The notes: generated by a model not told the origin, from the letters alone. DNA of 64,000 nucleotides from CAVVSQ01 sp963848825 (GCA_963848825.1 CAWKFA010000017.1:496001-560000), one strand, 5' to 3'. Numbered from the stretch's first letter, positions 42,363-49,877 are shown. Numbers and translations: made by a program.

Positions 42363-42778
42363 GGTGGTCTCCTTTGGCTCGGCGCGAGCTTTAGGGTTTA
42401 GGTTTTAGGAATCTCGCCAGGGCATGGCCTTCCGCCGGAGGGTCGAACTTACGGGACAAATTTTACGGCTACGGCTTATCAAGGAAAGCGTAAAGCCTCC
42501 TGGAAACAGGCGAGCACTGCGAGCACTAGCGGAGAGGCAGCGCCACCCGTGGGACCGGCATCTTCCGCCAGGGGGCAGCGCTATCCAATCTGCACATTTT
42601 TGTGCAAGAGCCTTACCAATTTCGCGCCGTGTACATTGCTCCAAACGAGACATTTTCGATGAAGGAAGCCCCACGTGCGCAGTAGTTTTCCGGGCAACGA
42701 GCCCTGAACTTCACCATTTCCTTACAGGACCTCTCGCAAAGAAGTCCAAAAGGCCGCCCGACCGTGGCGCGTTTGTTT
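42363..42778. other. Intergenic region upstream of the DUF3309 gene
   Basis: About 415 bp between divergent genes. Long open frames run through it but have no domain or ribosome binding site. The sigma-54 site at 42779 follows directly. Confidence 0.45.
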
Positions 42779-42793
42779 TGGCACAGTTTGTGC
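42779..42793 (+). promoter_or_regulatory. Sigma-54 promoter of the DUF3309 gene
   Basis: TGGCACAGTTTGTGC has a perfect -24 box (TGGCAC) and a -12 GC at the required spacing. It lies 50 bp upstream of the ATG at 42844. Confidence 0.7.
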
Positions 42794-42843
42794 TTCGCCA
42801 TAAAGACGGGATTTACTTCCTGTTTAAAACAAAGGAGAAGGTT

Positions 42844-43029
42844 ATGGGGCTGCTATTTCTTATCGTCGTGCTGCTGCTTTTGTTCGGAGCGTTCCCGGTA
42901 TGGCCGTATGCACGAAACTGGGGTTATGGCCCGAGCGGAATTCTGGGATTGGTAGTCGTCATCCTGTTGGTGTTGCTTGTCGTGGGCGCTATTCCTTGGG
43001 GCTGGGGACCGGCCGTTGTGGTCCACTGA
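42844..43029 (+). CDS. DUF3309 small membrane protein
   Basis: A 61-residue, two-helix protein. It starts MGLLFLIVVLLLLFGAFPVW, continues PYARNWGYGPSG and then ILGLVVVILLVLLVVGAIPW, the unmistakable pattern of DUF3309. AAAGGAGAAGG precedes the ATG. The role of the family is not established; members are small inner-membrane proteins often found among stress genes. It is monocistronic, between a sigma-54 promoter and a strong terminator. Confidence 0.9.
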   Translation: MGLLFLIVVLLLLFGAFPVWPYARNWGYGPSGILGLVVVILLVLLVVGAIPWGWGPAVVVH

Positions 43030-43055
43030 GAGAGCGGCAAAAACTGTCGACTTGC

Positions 43056-43085
43056 AAGGGCGGAATGACTCCGCCCTTTATTTTT
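43056..43085 (+). terminator. Rho-independent terminator after DUF3309
   Basis: A perfect 9-bp stem (AAGGGCGGA at 43056-43064, TCCGCCCTT at 43070-43078) with a 5-base loop, then TATTTTTG. Confidence 0.85.
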
Positions 43086-43101
43086 GTACCTGCATTCTGT
43101 G

Positions 43102-43184
43102 AGAGCGTTCGGAAAAAAAGGGGTCAGACCCCGTGATGTTGCAGCGCATTGAGGGAGTCTGACCCCTTTCCTTCCGAACGCTCT
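43102..43184. repeat. REP-like palindrome, copy 2
   Basis: AGAGCGTTCGG, seven A, GGGGTCAGACCCC at the left end; AGTCTGACCCC, TTTCCTT, CCGAACGCTCT at the right end; a 25-base centre. It shares the outer ends with copy 1 at 10988. Confidence 0.85.
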
Positions 43185-43196
43185 GAAGTAAAAGAC

Positions 43197-43224
43197 AAGG
43201 GCGGGATCGTTTGATCCCGCCCTT
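43197..43224 (-). terminator. Hairpin terminator for the GAPQT-repeat gene
   Basis: A perfect 12-bp stem AAGGGCGGGATC / GATCCCGCCCTT with a GTTT loop. On the minus strand it follows the stop of the gene at 43249 by 24 bp and is followed by TGTCTTTTA. Confidence 0.7.
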
Positions 43225-43248
43225 ATCTTTGTGAGTGAACGCGGTCGG

Positions 43249-44355
43249 TTATTGGTTGGGCACGACGGGCGTAAAGGGGGCGGCCGGGAAGAATTGTGTG
43301 GGCTGGAAGTTAAAGCTAGTGCCCGTGATCTGCTGCCACATGGTTTGCTGGCCCGGGGTCAGAACGGAGTTAATATTTTGAGCGTTCTGCTGTTGCAGGT
43401 CCGCGAACCGTTTGGAAGCCGTGGTGGGGTCAGTGGCGAACTGTTGTTGGATTTGGGTTAGCTGTTGGTTCCAATTCTGCTGAAGCTGATTTATTCGTTG
43501 AATCTGCGTGGCGTCGAGGTTCAACTGTTGCGCCACGTTGGGGTTCGAAAAGGCGTTCAGGCCCATATATTGGGTGTTTAGCTGATTAAACCGTTGGCGC
43601 TGGTCAGGCGTAGTGAAAATTCCCGCGGTGGCGGCGTCGAGGTTTTTGAAGAAGTTCTGGCGAATACTATTGGTCTGCTGCATGCGTTGGTCATTACTCA
43701 GGCCAGGAGGAAGGTTATTGATCTGCTGCAGATAATTGGTCCACTGGTCCCCGTAGATTTTTCCGAGCTGGGCGCTTTGTTGATTGTTAAGGTTCAGTTG
43801 TTGCTGAACCGCGTTGTTATTGAACCAGGTAGTATTCATCATGTTAAAACTGGGATTGGTCGTGATCCCCGAGGTGCCAACGCTGCTATTGACACCCGGT
43901 TGGCCAATGACCTGGGGCACTCCAGCAGGGGGCACGCCGATTTGGGGATTCGTGGTCGGTACAGTCCCCGTAGCGGGCGTCGTTTGCTGAGGTGCGCCAG
44001 TCTGCGGCACGCCGGTTTGGGATGCACCTGGCTGCGGCGAACCTGTCTGCGGAGCGCCCGCGTTCGGCGATCCTATTTGGGGAGCTCCTGCTTGAGGTGC
44101 GCCGGTTTGGGGTGCTCCAGTTCGGGGTGCGCCAGTTTGAGGCGCTCCGGTTTGCGGTGCGCCGGTTTGCGGGGCTCCTGTCTGGGGTGCTCCTGCCTGG
44201 GGACCACCGGTCTGGGGAGTGCCTGTTTGCGCAGGGGCCGTTTGCGCCGGAGCCGTTTGCGGTGCGCCTGTGCGTGCGGCTTGCGGCGCCGCGTTAGCTA
44301 ACGCGGTGACGAAAAAAGTTGTTCCCAAGGTTGCTACCGTGATGATCCGACGCAT
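43249..44355 (-). CDS. Secreted protein with GAPQT pentapeptide repeats and Gln/Asn-rich C-terminal domain
   Basis: 368 residues. A signal peptide (TVATLGTTFFVTALANA) is followed by residues about 28-125 made of pentapeptides G-[AGSTV]-P-[QNR]-[TAI], roughly 18-20 units, predicted disordered or polyproline-like. The remainder is rich in Gln and Asn with helical segments (QQLNLNNQQSAQLGKIYGDQ, LNLDATQIQRINQLQQNWNQ) that recall the LTxxQ pattern of Spy/CpxP-type periplasmic proteins. That similarity is weak. A sigma-54 site lies 46 bp upstream of the ATG on the same strand, and the gene is divergent from a lipoprotein gene with its own sigma-54 site. Confidence 0.8.
   Translation of the reverse strand: MRRIITVATLGTTFFVTALANAAPQAARTGAPQTAPAQTAPAQTGTPQTGGPQAGAPQTGAPQTGAPQTGAPQTGAPRTGAPQTGAPQAGAPQIGSPNAGAPQTGSPQPGASQTGVPQTGAPQQTTPATGTVPTTNPQIGVPPAGVPQVIGQPGVNSSVGTSGITTNPSFNMMNTTWFNNNAVQQQLNLNNQQSAQLGKIYGDQWTNYLQQINNLPPGLSNDQRMQQTNSIRQNFFKNLDAATAGIFTTPDQRQRFNQLNTQYMGLNAFSNPNVAQQLNLDATQIQRINQLQQNWNQQLTQIQQQFATDPTTASKRFADLQQQNAQNINSVLTPGQQTMWQQITGTSFNFQPTQFFPAAPFTPVVPNQ
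43980..44274. repeat. 15-bp tandem coding repeat (GAPQT units)
   Basis: Imperfect 15-bp repeats of the type GGTGCGCCGGTTTGG encode the pentapeptides. Third positions vary strongly between units, so selection keeps the peptide pattern and not merely the DNA. Confidence 0.8.
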
Positions 44356-44400
44356 GGCTTAATCTCCTGGAAGTGTGAATATACCAACCCTAACAACGCA

Positions 44401-44415
44401 GCAACTGACATGCCG
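44401..44415 (-). promoter_or_regulatory. Sigma-54 promoter of the GAPQT-repeat gene
   Basis: On the minus strand CGGCATGTCAGTTGC: GG and GC ten bases apart with the full TTGC -12 box. It lies 46 bp upstream of the start at 44355. Confidence 0.65.
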
Positions 44416-44458
44416 TCAGGGCGTACTTTACGACAGCAGTTTAGAAAAGACGGAATCT

Positions 44459-44473
44459 TGGCATTGCAGTTGC
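44459..44473 (+). promoter_or_regulatory. Sigma-54 promoter of the lipoprotein gene
   Basis: TGGCATTGCAGTTGC: TGGCAT, five bases, TTGC. It lies 30 bp upstream of the ATG at 44504 and 43 bp from the divergent site at 44401-44415. Confidence 0.7.
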
Positions 44474-44503
44474 AACGCCAAAAGGCACCCCAGGGAGAAC
44501 ACG

Positions 44504-44935
44504 ATGAAAAACACCTTCTTGTACACGGCGGCCTTCTTATCGGTCGCTATTCTGGGCTGCCATGCCGGCGACGGCCAGGTCGGCGCCGCCGACGTCCAAA
44601 CGTATCTGGAAGGCCGGCCCTTGCTGGTTCCGGAACATGTGGTCGGTGACCAAGCTGTACCCGTGCTTCCTGGTGATCGCGTCGTCAACACCAACATTAC
44701 GGGCCAACCCGTCACCATGACGATGCGCACCATCATCATGAAAAGTGCCAATGTCTCGGCGTTATCTCTCGGCAAATCCACACGACTCAGCGATATGGCG
44801 TGGACGACGCCGGTGACTTTTCTTTACAAGGACGGCGCAAACACCGATGCCGTCGAGGCCGTCGTGGAGCATAACACGAGCAAGGGCACGGTAGTTTTCA
44901 CTGGTTTTCAAGTTATCAAAGTCGCCAAACAATAA
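44504..44935 (+). CDS. Hypothetical secreted lipoprotein, 143 aa
   Basis: The N-terminus FLYTAAFLSVAILGCHAGDG has a lipobox-like ILGC, so the mature protein probably starts with a lipidated Cys. The rest is a small beta-rich domain (VVNTNITGQPVTMTMRTIIM, DAVEAVVEHNTSKGTVVFTG) of no family I recognise. An AGGGAG site precedes the ATG. An open frame extends 43 codons further upstream through the promoter and is not used. Single-gene unit between a sigma-54 promoter and a terminator. Confidence 0.75.
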   Translation: MKNTFLYTAAFLSVAILGCHAGDGQVGAADVQTYLEGRPLLVPEHVVGDQAVPVLPGDRVVNTNITGQPVTMTMRTIIMKSANVSALSLGKSTRLSDMAWTTPVTFLYKDGANTDAVEAVVEHNTSKGTVVFTGFQVIKVAKQ

Positions 44936-44949
44936 CCGCCCATGCCAGG

Positions 44950-45006
44950 CGCCCGTTGAACAAGGTGTCCGGATCTCCGAACGCTCTAACGGGCGTCTTT
45001 TTTTCT
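44950..45006 (+). terminator. Terminator built from REP-like ends
   Basis: CGCCCGTT at 44950-44957 pairs with AACGGGCG at 44988-44995, followed by TCTTTTTTTCTT. The 30-base interior carries CCGAACGCTCT, identical to the right end of REP copies 1 and 2, while the left arm resembles copy 3 (GCCCGTTGAA). It may be a degenerate REP serving as terminator. Confidence 0.55.
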
Positions 45007-45762
45007 TAAGCGCCGGATGCGCCGCGCGACCAGATAGTCGCGCAAATCGCCAGGTAAAAGCCTCAAGAGCCGCAGTTGCCAGGCTCGCCAGCGCGGGAAA
45101 GCATAAAAGCGCGCGCGGCGCTCGAGCGCACCAATAATATGTTGGGCTGCTTCCGCCACCGTCATCAAATCGGCCCGGGCGTACCTGCCCTCGGTTAGAG
45201 CCGTTTGCGTCCAGCCTGGGCACAAAGTCGTGACTGCTATGCCATGCTCCTTGACGTCCAGGCGCAGGCTTTCCATCAGGGCGTTCAGGCCGGCCTTGCT
45301 GGCGCAGTAAGCCATCTGCGACGGCAAGCCGATGAACGAAGCCAGGCTGGAAACGGCGGCGACATGACCACTCCGACGCGCCAGCATGCCAGGCAAAACC
45401 GCGGCAAGCGTGTTACTGACCCCCAGAAGATTGATGCGAATGACGCGCTCGATCGCTGCTGCGCTGATGTTGAGGGCCGGCGTATCCGTGGCCACTCCGG
45501 CGCAGGCTACTAATAAATTGATCGGCCCCACGCTGCGCTCGAGCTCGGTGATGGCGGTCGCGGTGGCCCCACTATCAGTCACGTCGGCCTGGCACCACTG
45601 GCAAACGCTGCCGGCCCGGGACAATTCGTCCTTCAAAGTCTGCAAACCGGCGGCATCGTTGTCGAGTGCCGCCACCTGATATCCTCGGCGCGCCAGCTGA
45701 AGAGCTACCTCGCGCCCGATACCACGGCCGGCGCCTGTAATCAGCACGACCTGCGCAGCCAT
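44986..45762 (-). CDS. Short-chain dehydrogenase/reductase (SDR)
   Basis: A 258-residue classical SDR with Rossmann motif TGAGRGIG, NAD(P)-binding ALDNDAA, the ACAG segment (LLVACAGV), catalytic Ser (VAAVSSLASF) and YCASK (Tyr-x3-Lys). The C-terminal extension (RLLPGDLRDYLVARRIRRLR) is basic and may sit at the membrane. The substrate is unknown. The start ATG lies 4 bp after the iron-permease-like gene stop, so the two are co-transcribed. Confidence 0.9.
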   Translation of the reverse strand: MAAQVVLITGAGRGIGREVALQLARRGYQVAALDNDAAGLQTLKDELSRAGSVCQWCQADVTDSGATATAITELERSVGPINLLVACAGVATDTPALNISAAAIERVIRINLLGVSNTLAAVLPGMLARRSGHVAAVSSLASFIGLPSQMAYCASKAGLNALMESLRLDVKEHGIAVTTLCPGWTQTALTEGRYARADLMTVAEAAQHIIGALERRARFYAFPRWRAWQLRLLRLLPGDLRDYLVARRIRRLRKKDAR

Positions 45763-45766
45763 GGGA

Positions 45767-46177
45767 TCATCCTGGGCCGGGCGAGTCGGGATTCGACGGA
45801 ACACACGTTTCGTCGACTTTGGAGGCGAGCCGTCGGTACTGTTCGCGCATGATCGTCGCCTCTTCCTCACTCATCTCATCGATGTTGATGACCTGATTGC
45901 GGGCACCTTTGAGAGCGGCGATCAGTTCGTTCAACTTCAACTGGACGGTCAACGACTCCTTGTTTTGGGCGCGTTGGATGAGGAACACCATCAGAAACGT
46001 GACGATCGTGGTGCTTGTGTTGATAAACAACTGCCAGGAATCCGAATAATTGAAGAAAGGTCCCGCTAACAGCCAGAGCAAGATGATGGCGAAAGCCGTC
46101 AACGAGGCCCACGAACTGCCGGCCCACTCGGTGGCTTTTTGGGCAAAGATCTCCAGTGGTTTTTTTCTACCGTCCAT
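45767..46177 (-). CDS. Low-affinity iron permease-family membrane protein
   Basis: 136 residues. EIFAQKATEWAGSSWASLTA, then FAIILLWLLAGPFFNYSDSW and FINTSTTIVTFLMVFLIQRA, matches the short bacterial members of the low-affinity iron permease family (PF04120), with two helices and the NKE motif (AQNKESLTVQLKLNELI). Transport of iron by these bacterial versions is not firmly shown. The ATG is preferred to an in-frame TTG three codons upstream. Middle gene of a three-gene minus-strand unit. Confidence 0.88.
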   Translation of the reverse strand: MDGRKKPLEIFAQKATEWAGSSWASLTAFAIILLWLLAGPFFNYSDSWQLFINTSTTIVTFLMVFLIQRAQNKESLTVQLKLNELIAALKGARNQVINIDEMSEEEATIMREQYRRLASKVDETCVPSNPDSPGPG

Positions 46178-46191
46178 TGCCGGCAAACCTT

Positions 46192-47292
46192 CTATTTGTT
46201 CACCTGCGGCCCATGCTGATGCTGCCCTTCACCCTGGCCAATAACCGTATGAATAAAGCTGAGCTTGGCGAGGACCGGTTCCGAAAGCAGAAAGGGATAG
46301 CCGTCGGCAAGGCCCATGCCACGATTGAGATTGTTCAGAACGTAAGTTAACGGAAACCAGGCATCGACCATGGCCTTGAAGGTACGAACGTCGCCGTCGG
46401 CTCGAACGGGGGTGGGCTTCAAGGCGGGTTCATCCGGTCGTTGCGGCCGCAGGAACAAGCCACAACCTTCCGCGGTTTCAAGTGCGTCGGTCATGTGAAA
46501 ATAATGTGCCCAGGACTCCGCCCAGTCCTCCCAGGGATGGGCCGTGGCATAGGCACTGATGAAATTGAGCTGCCAATCCTTGGGTGCGCCGTTTTTGTAA
46601 TAGGTTTGCAGCGCCTGGTCGTAATTGTTGCGCTCGTCGCCGAAGAGACTGCGGTAACCGTCCAGATGGGGGGAGTCTTTGATGAGCCGGTCCCAGTAAT
46701 AATGACCGACTTCATGGCGAAAGTGCCCCAACAGGGTGCGATAAGGCTCGTACATTTGCAGCCGGCGTTTTTCGCGTTCGCTGTCGTCCGCTTCCGCGAT
46801 ATTGATGACAATGCAGCCGTCGTTATGGCCGGTCAGGACGACAGTTTTCGCTTGCCCATCCTGAGCGTGATCAGCCAGAAACTCAAAGGCTAGCCCGTTT
46901 TTCGTGTCAGCCGTCTTCGGCACGGGCATGAGATGTAAATGATGCAGACCATAGATCAGTCGACGTTTGGCGGCTTCCAGTTTCTGCCAGGCTTCCCGGT
47001 GGCCTGCTTGTTTCAGGTCGGGTATGACGCGTGTCAACCTGCAGGAAGCGCAGTAAGGATTGGGGTCACCCTCGGGGACCGCCCAGTTGCATACCTTTTC
47101 TGTCTCGTAATTTTTACAGAGACGATAGGTTTGTTCGCTGGTCTCGGTCAGCCAAAGGTTGCCGCCCTTGGAACGAAGCGACGACATCGCATGCCGGTCC
47201 GGCAGGAAGGCCAGAAAATGGCCGCACTGCACGCATGTGGTATTCTCAAAGAAAACCAGGTTTTGGCAGTGATTACAATGAAATGTTTGCAC
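46192..47292 (-). CDS. Zinc-ribbon zinc-binding metallopeptidase-like protein
   Basis: 366 residues. The N-terminal zinc ribbons (CNHCQN ... CVQCGH, later CASC) are followed by a peptidase-like domain with HEVGHYYWD (HExxH) and, 65 residues on, DWAESWAHYFH supplying a probable third ligand. It corresponds to the uncharacterised putative zinc-binding metallopeptidase family found in many bacteria. No signal peptide, so cytoplasmic. The stop is 14 bp upstream of the iron-permease-like start, giving the operon metallopeptidase, permease, SDR. Intact. Confidence 0.85.
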   Translation of the reverse strand: MQTFHCNHCQNLVFFENTTCVQCGHFLAFLPDRHAMSSLRSKGGNLWLTETSEQTYRLCKNYETEKVCNWAVPEGDPNPYCASCRLTRVIPDLKQAGHREAWQKLEAAKRRLIYGLHHLHLMPVPKTADTKNGLAFEFLADHAQDGQAKTVVLTGHNDGCIVINIAEADDSEREKRRLQMYEPYRTLLGHFRHEVGHYYWDRLIKDSPHLDGYRSLFGDERNNYDQALQTYYKNGAPKDWQLNFISAYATAHPWEDWAESWAHYFHMTDALETAEGCGLFLRPQRPDEPALKPTPVRADGDVRTFKAMVDAWFPLTYVLNNLNRGMGLADGYPFLLSEPVLAKLSFIHTVIGQGEGQHQHGPQVNK

Positions 47293-47322
47293 AACCGCCC
47301 TCGATAACGCAGGCCCGCATAG

Positions 47323-47421
47323 CAGCCCGTTGAAAAAGGGGTCAGACCCCCTTTAAGCGAACAGAGTTTTCAACGTTTTTGCAGGGGACTGAAGGGGTCT
47401 GACCCCTTTTTCAACGGGCTG
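47323..47421. repeat. REP-like palindrome, copy 3
   Basis: The outer arms CAGCCCGTTGAAAAA and TTTTTCAACGGGCTG enclose GGGGTCAGACCCC and GGGGTCTGACCCC. Copies 1 and 2 share the core but have different ends (AGAGCGTTCG). It lies upstream of the metallopeptidase gene. Confidence 0.85.
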
Positions 47422-47502
47422 ATAGGCCCCTCATCGCCGATTCGCGGGGGCCGCATTCGAAGCGAACACCCGCGAATTCGGCTGCCAACCCCAACCAAGT
47501 GT

Positions 47503-48150
47503 TCAACCAGGCATGACGCGAGTTGGCGCCCTGACGACTACCAAACGGAAGGTCGGGCCGGCTCCCAACCAGGCACCAAGTGCCGCCGCCATCATGGATA
47601 CCCAGGTACCCAAAAACGCATACCAGGTCAGGCGGGTGACATTTTCCTCGGCGGTCTTCCTGTCGGCTTCGCTAACCGGTTGATCCGTCCTCGTTTTCCG
47701 CCAGGCTTCGATCTGGTCGGCTGGGACCCCGGCGTCGCGTGCCGTCGCTTCCCAGTTGTTCGTGGCAGGATTGGGCGAATAGGCCATGGCAACCAGGCCG
47801 GCGTGCACGCCAACGCCGGCGGCCAACACTAACATGGCCACGACCAGGCCCCACATCAGAATACCATAAACCACCGATTCAACCTTGTTCTCGCCGACGG
47901 TGAACAGGCTGGTGACCAGCCCGCCGCAGAAGACCGCGACACAAAAAGTCAGCAGTGACCAGACCACGGTGCCCGTATGCAAGGGGCCAGAATTGACGCG
48001 ATTTCTGAGGGACATGCCGACAGCACTTCCCAACACCATGAGGAGAAAATAGATGGAGAAGGCCAAAACGGCACCGGCGAAAAGCGCCGACCAACTTACT
48101 CGTGAACCAACGGATCGAACGTCTTCCACGTGCGGCAAGGTGTCATTCAT
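47503..48150 (-). CDS. Hypothetical membrane protein, four helices
   Basis: 215 residues with hydrophobic segments ALFAGAVLAFSIYFLLMVLG, VVWSLLTFCVAVFCGGLVTS, ILMWGLVVAMLVLAAGVGVH and LTWYAFLGTWVSMMAAALGA. A polar loop rich in charged residues separates the last two. Similar small multi-helix proteins occur next to general-stress genes in many genomes but no function is established. It lies 84 bp downstream of the 38-residue peptide gene and may share its tandem sigma-54 promoters. Confidence 0.75.
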   Translation of the reverse strand: MNDTLPHVEDVRSVGSRVSWSALFAGAVLAFSIYFLLMVLGSAVGMSLRNRVNSGPLHTGTVVWSLLTFCVAVFCGGLVTSLFTVGENKVESVVYGILMWGLVVAMLVLAAGVGVHAGLVAMAYSPNPATNNWEATARDAGVPADQIEAWRKTRTDQPVSEADRKTAEENVTRLTWYAFLGTWVSMMAAALGAWLGAGPTFRLVVVRAPTRVMPG

Positions 48151-48234
48151 TTGTCACTCCGGTTTAGATATTTATTGTTTTTCGTCGCGACGCTCATTGT
48201 TTTTTATTCCCATGATTGAGAAAGTTTTCGCTCA

Positions 48235-48351
48235 TTATCTACAGCCGCCAAACAAAAAAGCGAGAAGCACGAATGGCAGTGGTAAGCCCAGTAACATCGC
48301 GGCCAGTCCCCAACGTAAACTCCCCAGGCGTTTCAAGCTTGTTTTTAACAT
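48235..48351 (-). CDS. Small membrane peptide, 38 aa
   Basis: MLKTSLKRLGSLRWG then LAAMLLGLPLPFVLLAFLFG and a final GCR: a short basic N-terminus and one membrane helix. An AAAGGA ribosome binding site sits 6 bp before the ATG. A 57-bp leader separates it from the first of two identical sigma-54 promoters. No family recognised. The RBS, promoters and clean hydrophobic profile support a real gene despite its size. Confidence 0.6.
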   Translation of the reverse strand: MLKTSLKRLGSLRWGLAAMLLGLPLPFVLLAFLFGGCR

Positions 48352-48407
48352 GTCAGTTCCTTTCTTTTCGGATAGTGTTTCGATGTATGTCAGTTTCCCG
48401 TTAAAGG

Positions 48408-48422
48408 GCAAACAATGTGCCA
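48408..48422 (-). promoter_or_regulatory. Sigma-54 promoter, proximal of a tandem pair
   Basis: Minus strand TGGCACATTGTTTGC: perfect TGGCAC and TTGC with five bases between. Identical to the site 22 bp upstream. Upstream of the 38-residue peptide and the four-helix membrane protein. Confidence 0.8.
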
Positions 48423-48429
48423 ACAAACG

Positions 48430-48444
48430 GCAAACAATGTGCCA
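48430..48444 (-). promoter_or_regulatory. Sigma-54 promoter, distal of a tandem pair
   Basis: The same 15 bases as at 48408-48422, on the same strand, offset by 22 bp (two helical turns). Confidence 0.75.
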
Positions 48445-48582
48445 GGTAGTTTTTTTTCTTATCTCGGCCGCGGATTTGCACGCACGTAACGGGGGGGCAA
48501 AACGCCAGGCGCGCGACAGCGGTTGTCACGAAGCGTTGAGCGCGACATAATAATTGAACGCTTACGGCGCACGGGATTTAAT

Positions 48583-49271
48583 ATGCAGCCTGATGACGAG
48601 AATTTTCGTTACCAACTTGAAGCGGAAGCGATCCAGGCGGAAGTCGCGCGAGCCATGGTTCACGAGTTCAATAATTTCCTTAACACGCTGCTCTTGCAAA
48701 TTGCCATGATGGAGGCCACGGCACCGGCCGGTTTGGGGCGCGATATTACCTCCATTCGCCAGGAAGGCAAAAAGATCGCCCACTTGATCAAGGGCTGGCT
48801 GGGGATGAGAAAGAAACGCGCCGACGTGCCGGGGCCGTGGGACCTAAATCAGGTTGTTGCAGACGTCGTGCATAAGTCGGGCGACGCCTCTTTTTCTCCG
48901 GGTAATATTCTTCTGGAACTAACACCTGGACCTGTGCCGGTCCAGGCGGCCCTGGTTGACCTAAGAATCCTGTGTAGCTTGCTCATTCGTGCCGGCCTGT
49001 GTGCCGCCGCGACGGATGATGCAGCGCCTGGCGTCGTGGTTCGTACAGAAAACAGACGCCCCAGGTAGCCGTCACCGTGGTTGATTTTGGGCCTCGACTG
49101 GAGCCTAAAGCGCTCCTTGAAGTATTCGATCCGCACCGGAGCGTGCGTTCCGGATTACAGCTGGCCGCTTGCAAGGCCCTGGCGCGCCGCCTGGGCGGCC
49201 GGCTCCAAGCTGAGAACGACGATACAAACGGCCTGGCCATATCGTTTGTCACCAACGGCGCCCAAGTTTGA
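48583..49271 (+). CDS. Short histidine-kinase-like protein, one frameshift
   Basis: About 229 residues without a sensor domain. A dimerisation/phosphoacceptor-like helix (AVARAMVHEFNNFLNTLLLQ, with His in HEFNN) is followed by a linker and a degenerate ATPase-like part (DLNQVVADVVHKSG ... LEVFDPHRSVRSGLQLAACK, ALARRLGG). Canonical N, G1 and G2 motifs are weak or missing. A one-base change near 49062 joins the two halves (ending VVRTENRRP, then VVDFGPRLEPK). It may be a histidine phosphotransfer-type partner for the NtrC-like regulator at 52874; that is inference. A weak sigma-54-like site lies at 48465-48479. Confidence 0.65.
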
Positions 49272-49402
49272 GCATTGTTATTCCCGCTACTGGGAATCTC
49301 AGATACTACTTTTCCAAGCTAAACGCGAGCAACATTTCCACTGCATGGTTTTCTTCACGGAAACTCAATGCCTTCGCTATGCCTGCGCAAGTTAAAGGGC
49401 GT

Positions 49403-49417
49403 TGGCACGGTGCTTGC
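49403..49417 (+). promoter_or_regulatory. Sigma-54 promoter of the DUF1328 gene
   Basis: TGGCACGGTGCTTGC, a full match to TGGCAC-N5-TTGC. It implies a leader of about 125 bases before the ATG at 49554. A possible palindrome ATTCCC-N6-GGGAAT lies 106 bp upstream at 49280-49297. Confidence 0.8.
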
Positions 49418-49553
49418 TCTGTATTTCGTTTAACGGATCAAACGGAGCACGGTGACCGAGTCCGAGGGTGAACAGCGAGTCAAGGCGGGTGACACCCGGC
49501 GGTGCTTCGGTTTTTCAAGGAAAAACATTCAATTTCTTTTCGAGGAGACAACC

Positions 49554-49724
49554 ATGTTGCGTATGGCGCTGCTATTCCTGATCATCGCCCTGGTGGCGGG
49601 GGCTCTCGGCCTGGTAGGCACCGAATACCTGGCCGCTCACATTGCCTGGATCCTGTTCGTCATCTTCCTTATTCTGGCGGTCGTGTCCATGGTCGTGGGC
49701 CGAAGTGCGGGACCGCCGGCCTAG
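49554..49724 (+). CDS. DUF1328 small membrane protein
   Basis: 56 residues in two hydrophobic segments: RMALLFLIIALVAGALGLVG and IAWILFVIFLILAVVSMVVG. This is the clear pattern of the DUF1328 family (YtjA-like). GAGGAGA precedes the ATG by 7 bp. Members are stress-associated inner-membrane proteins of unknown mechanism. Single-gene unit bounded by a sigma-54 promoter and a terminator. Confidence 0.92.
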   Translation: MLRMALLFLIIALVAGALGLVGTEYLAAHIAWILFVIFLILAVVSMVVGRSAGPPA

Positions 49725-49753
49725 CACCGTGCGAGTAAATCATCCTTTCCGAA

Positions 49754-49785
49754 AAGGGCGAGCCACAATGGCTCGCCCTTTTTGT
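49754..49785 (+). terminator. Rho-independent terminator after DUF1328
   Basis: Perfect 11-bp stem AAGGGCGAGCC / GGCTCGCCCTT with a 5-base loop followed by TTTGTG. Confidence 0.85.
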
Positions 49786-49808
49786 GTTATCCCAGGGACT
49801 TAAAAAGT

Positions 49809-49823
49809 GGGCACGGCGATTGC
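49809..49823 (+). promoter_or_regulatory. Sigma-54 promoter of the ligase/amidotransferase operon
   Basis: GGGCACGGCGATTGC: GGCAC and TTGC at exact spacing. It lies 55 bp upstream of the ATG at 49878, right after the DUF1328 terminator. Confidence 0.75.
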
Positions 49824-49877
49824 GTTCCTAAGATCGGGAAAAGATACCAGCCATTTTCTCGTTAAGGGAGCATGGTA

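Noticed and set aside
43102..47421. Palindromes considered as a CRISPR array
   Set aside because: Copies are kilobases apart, are long inverted repeats, and have no spacers or cas genes.
48465..48479. Sigma-54-like CGGCCGCGGATTTGC upstream of the kinase-like gene
   Set aside because: Spacing is right but the -24 box lacks CA; kept only as a weak possibility.
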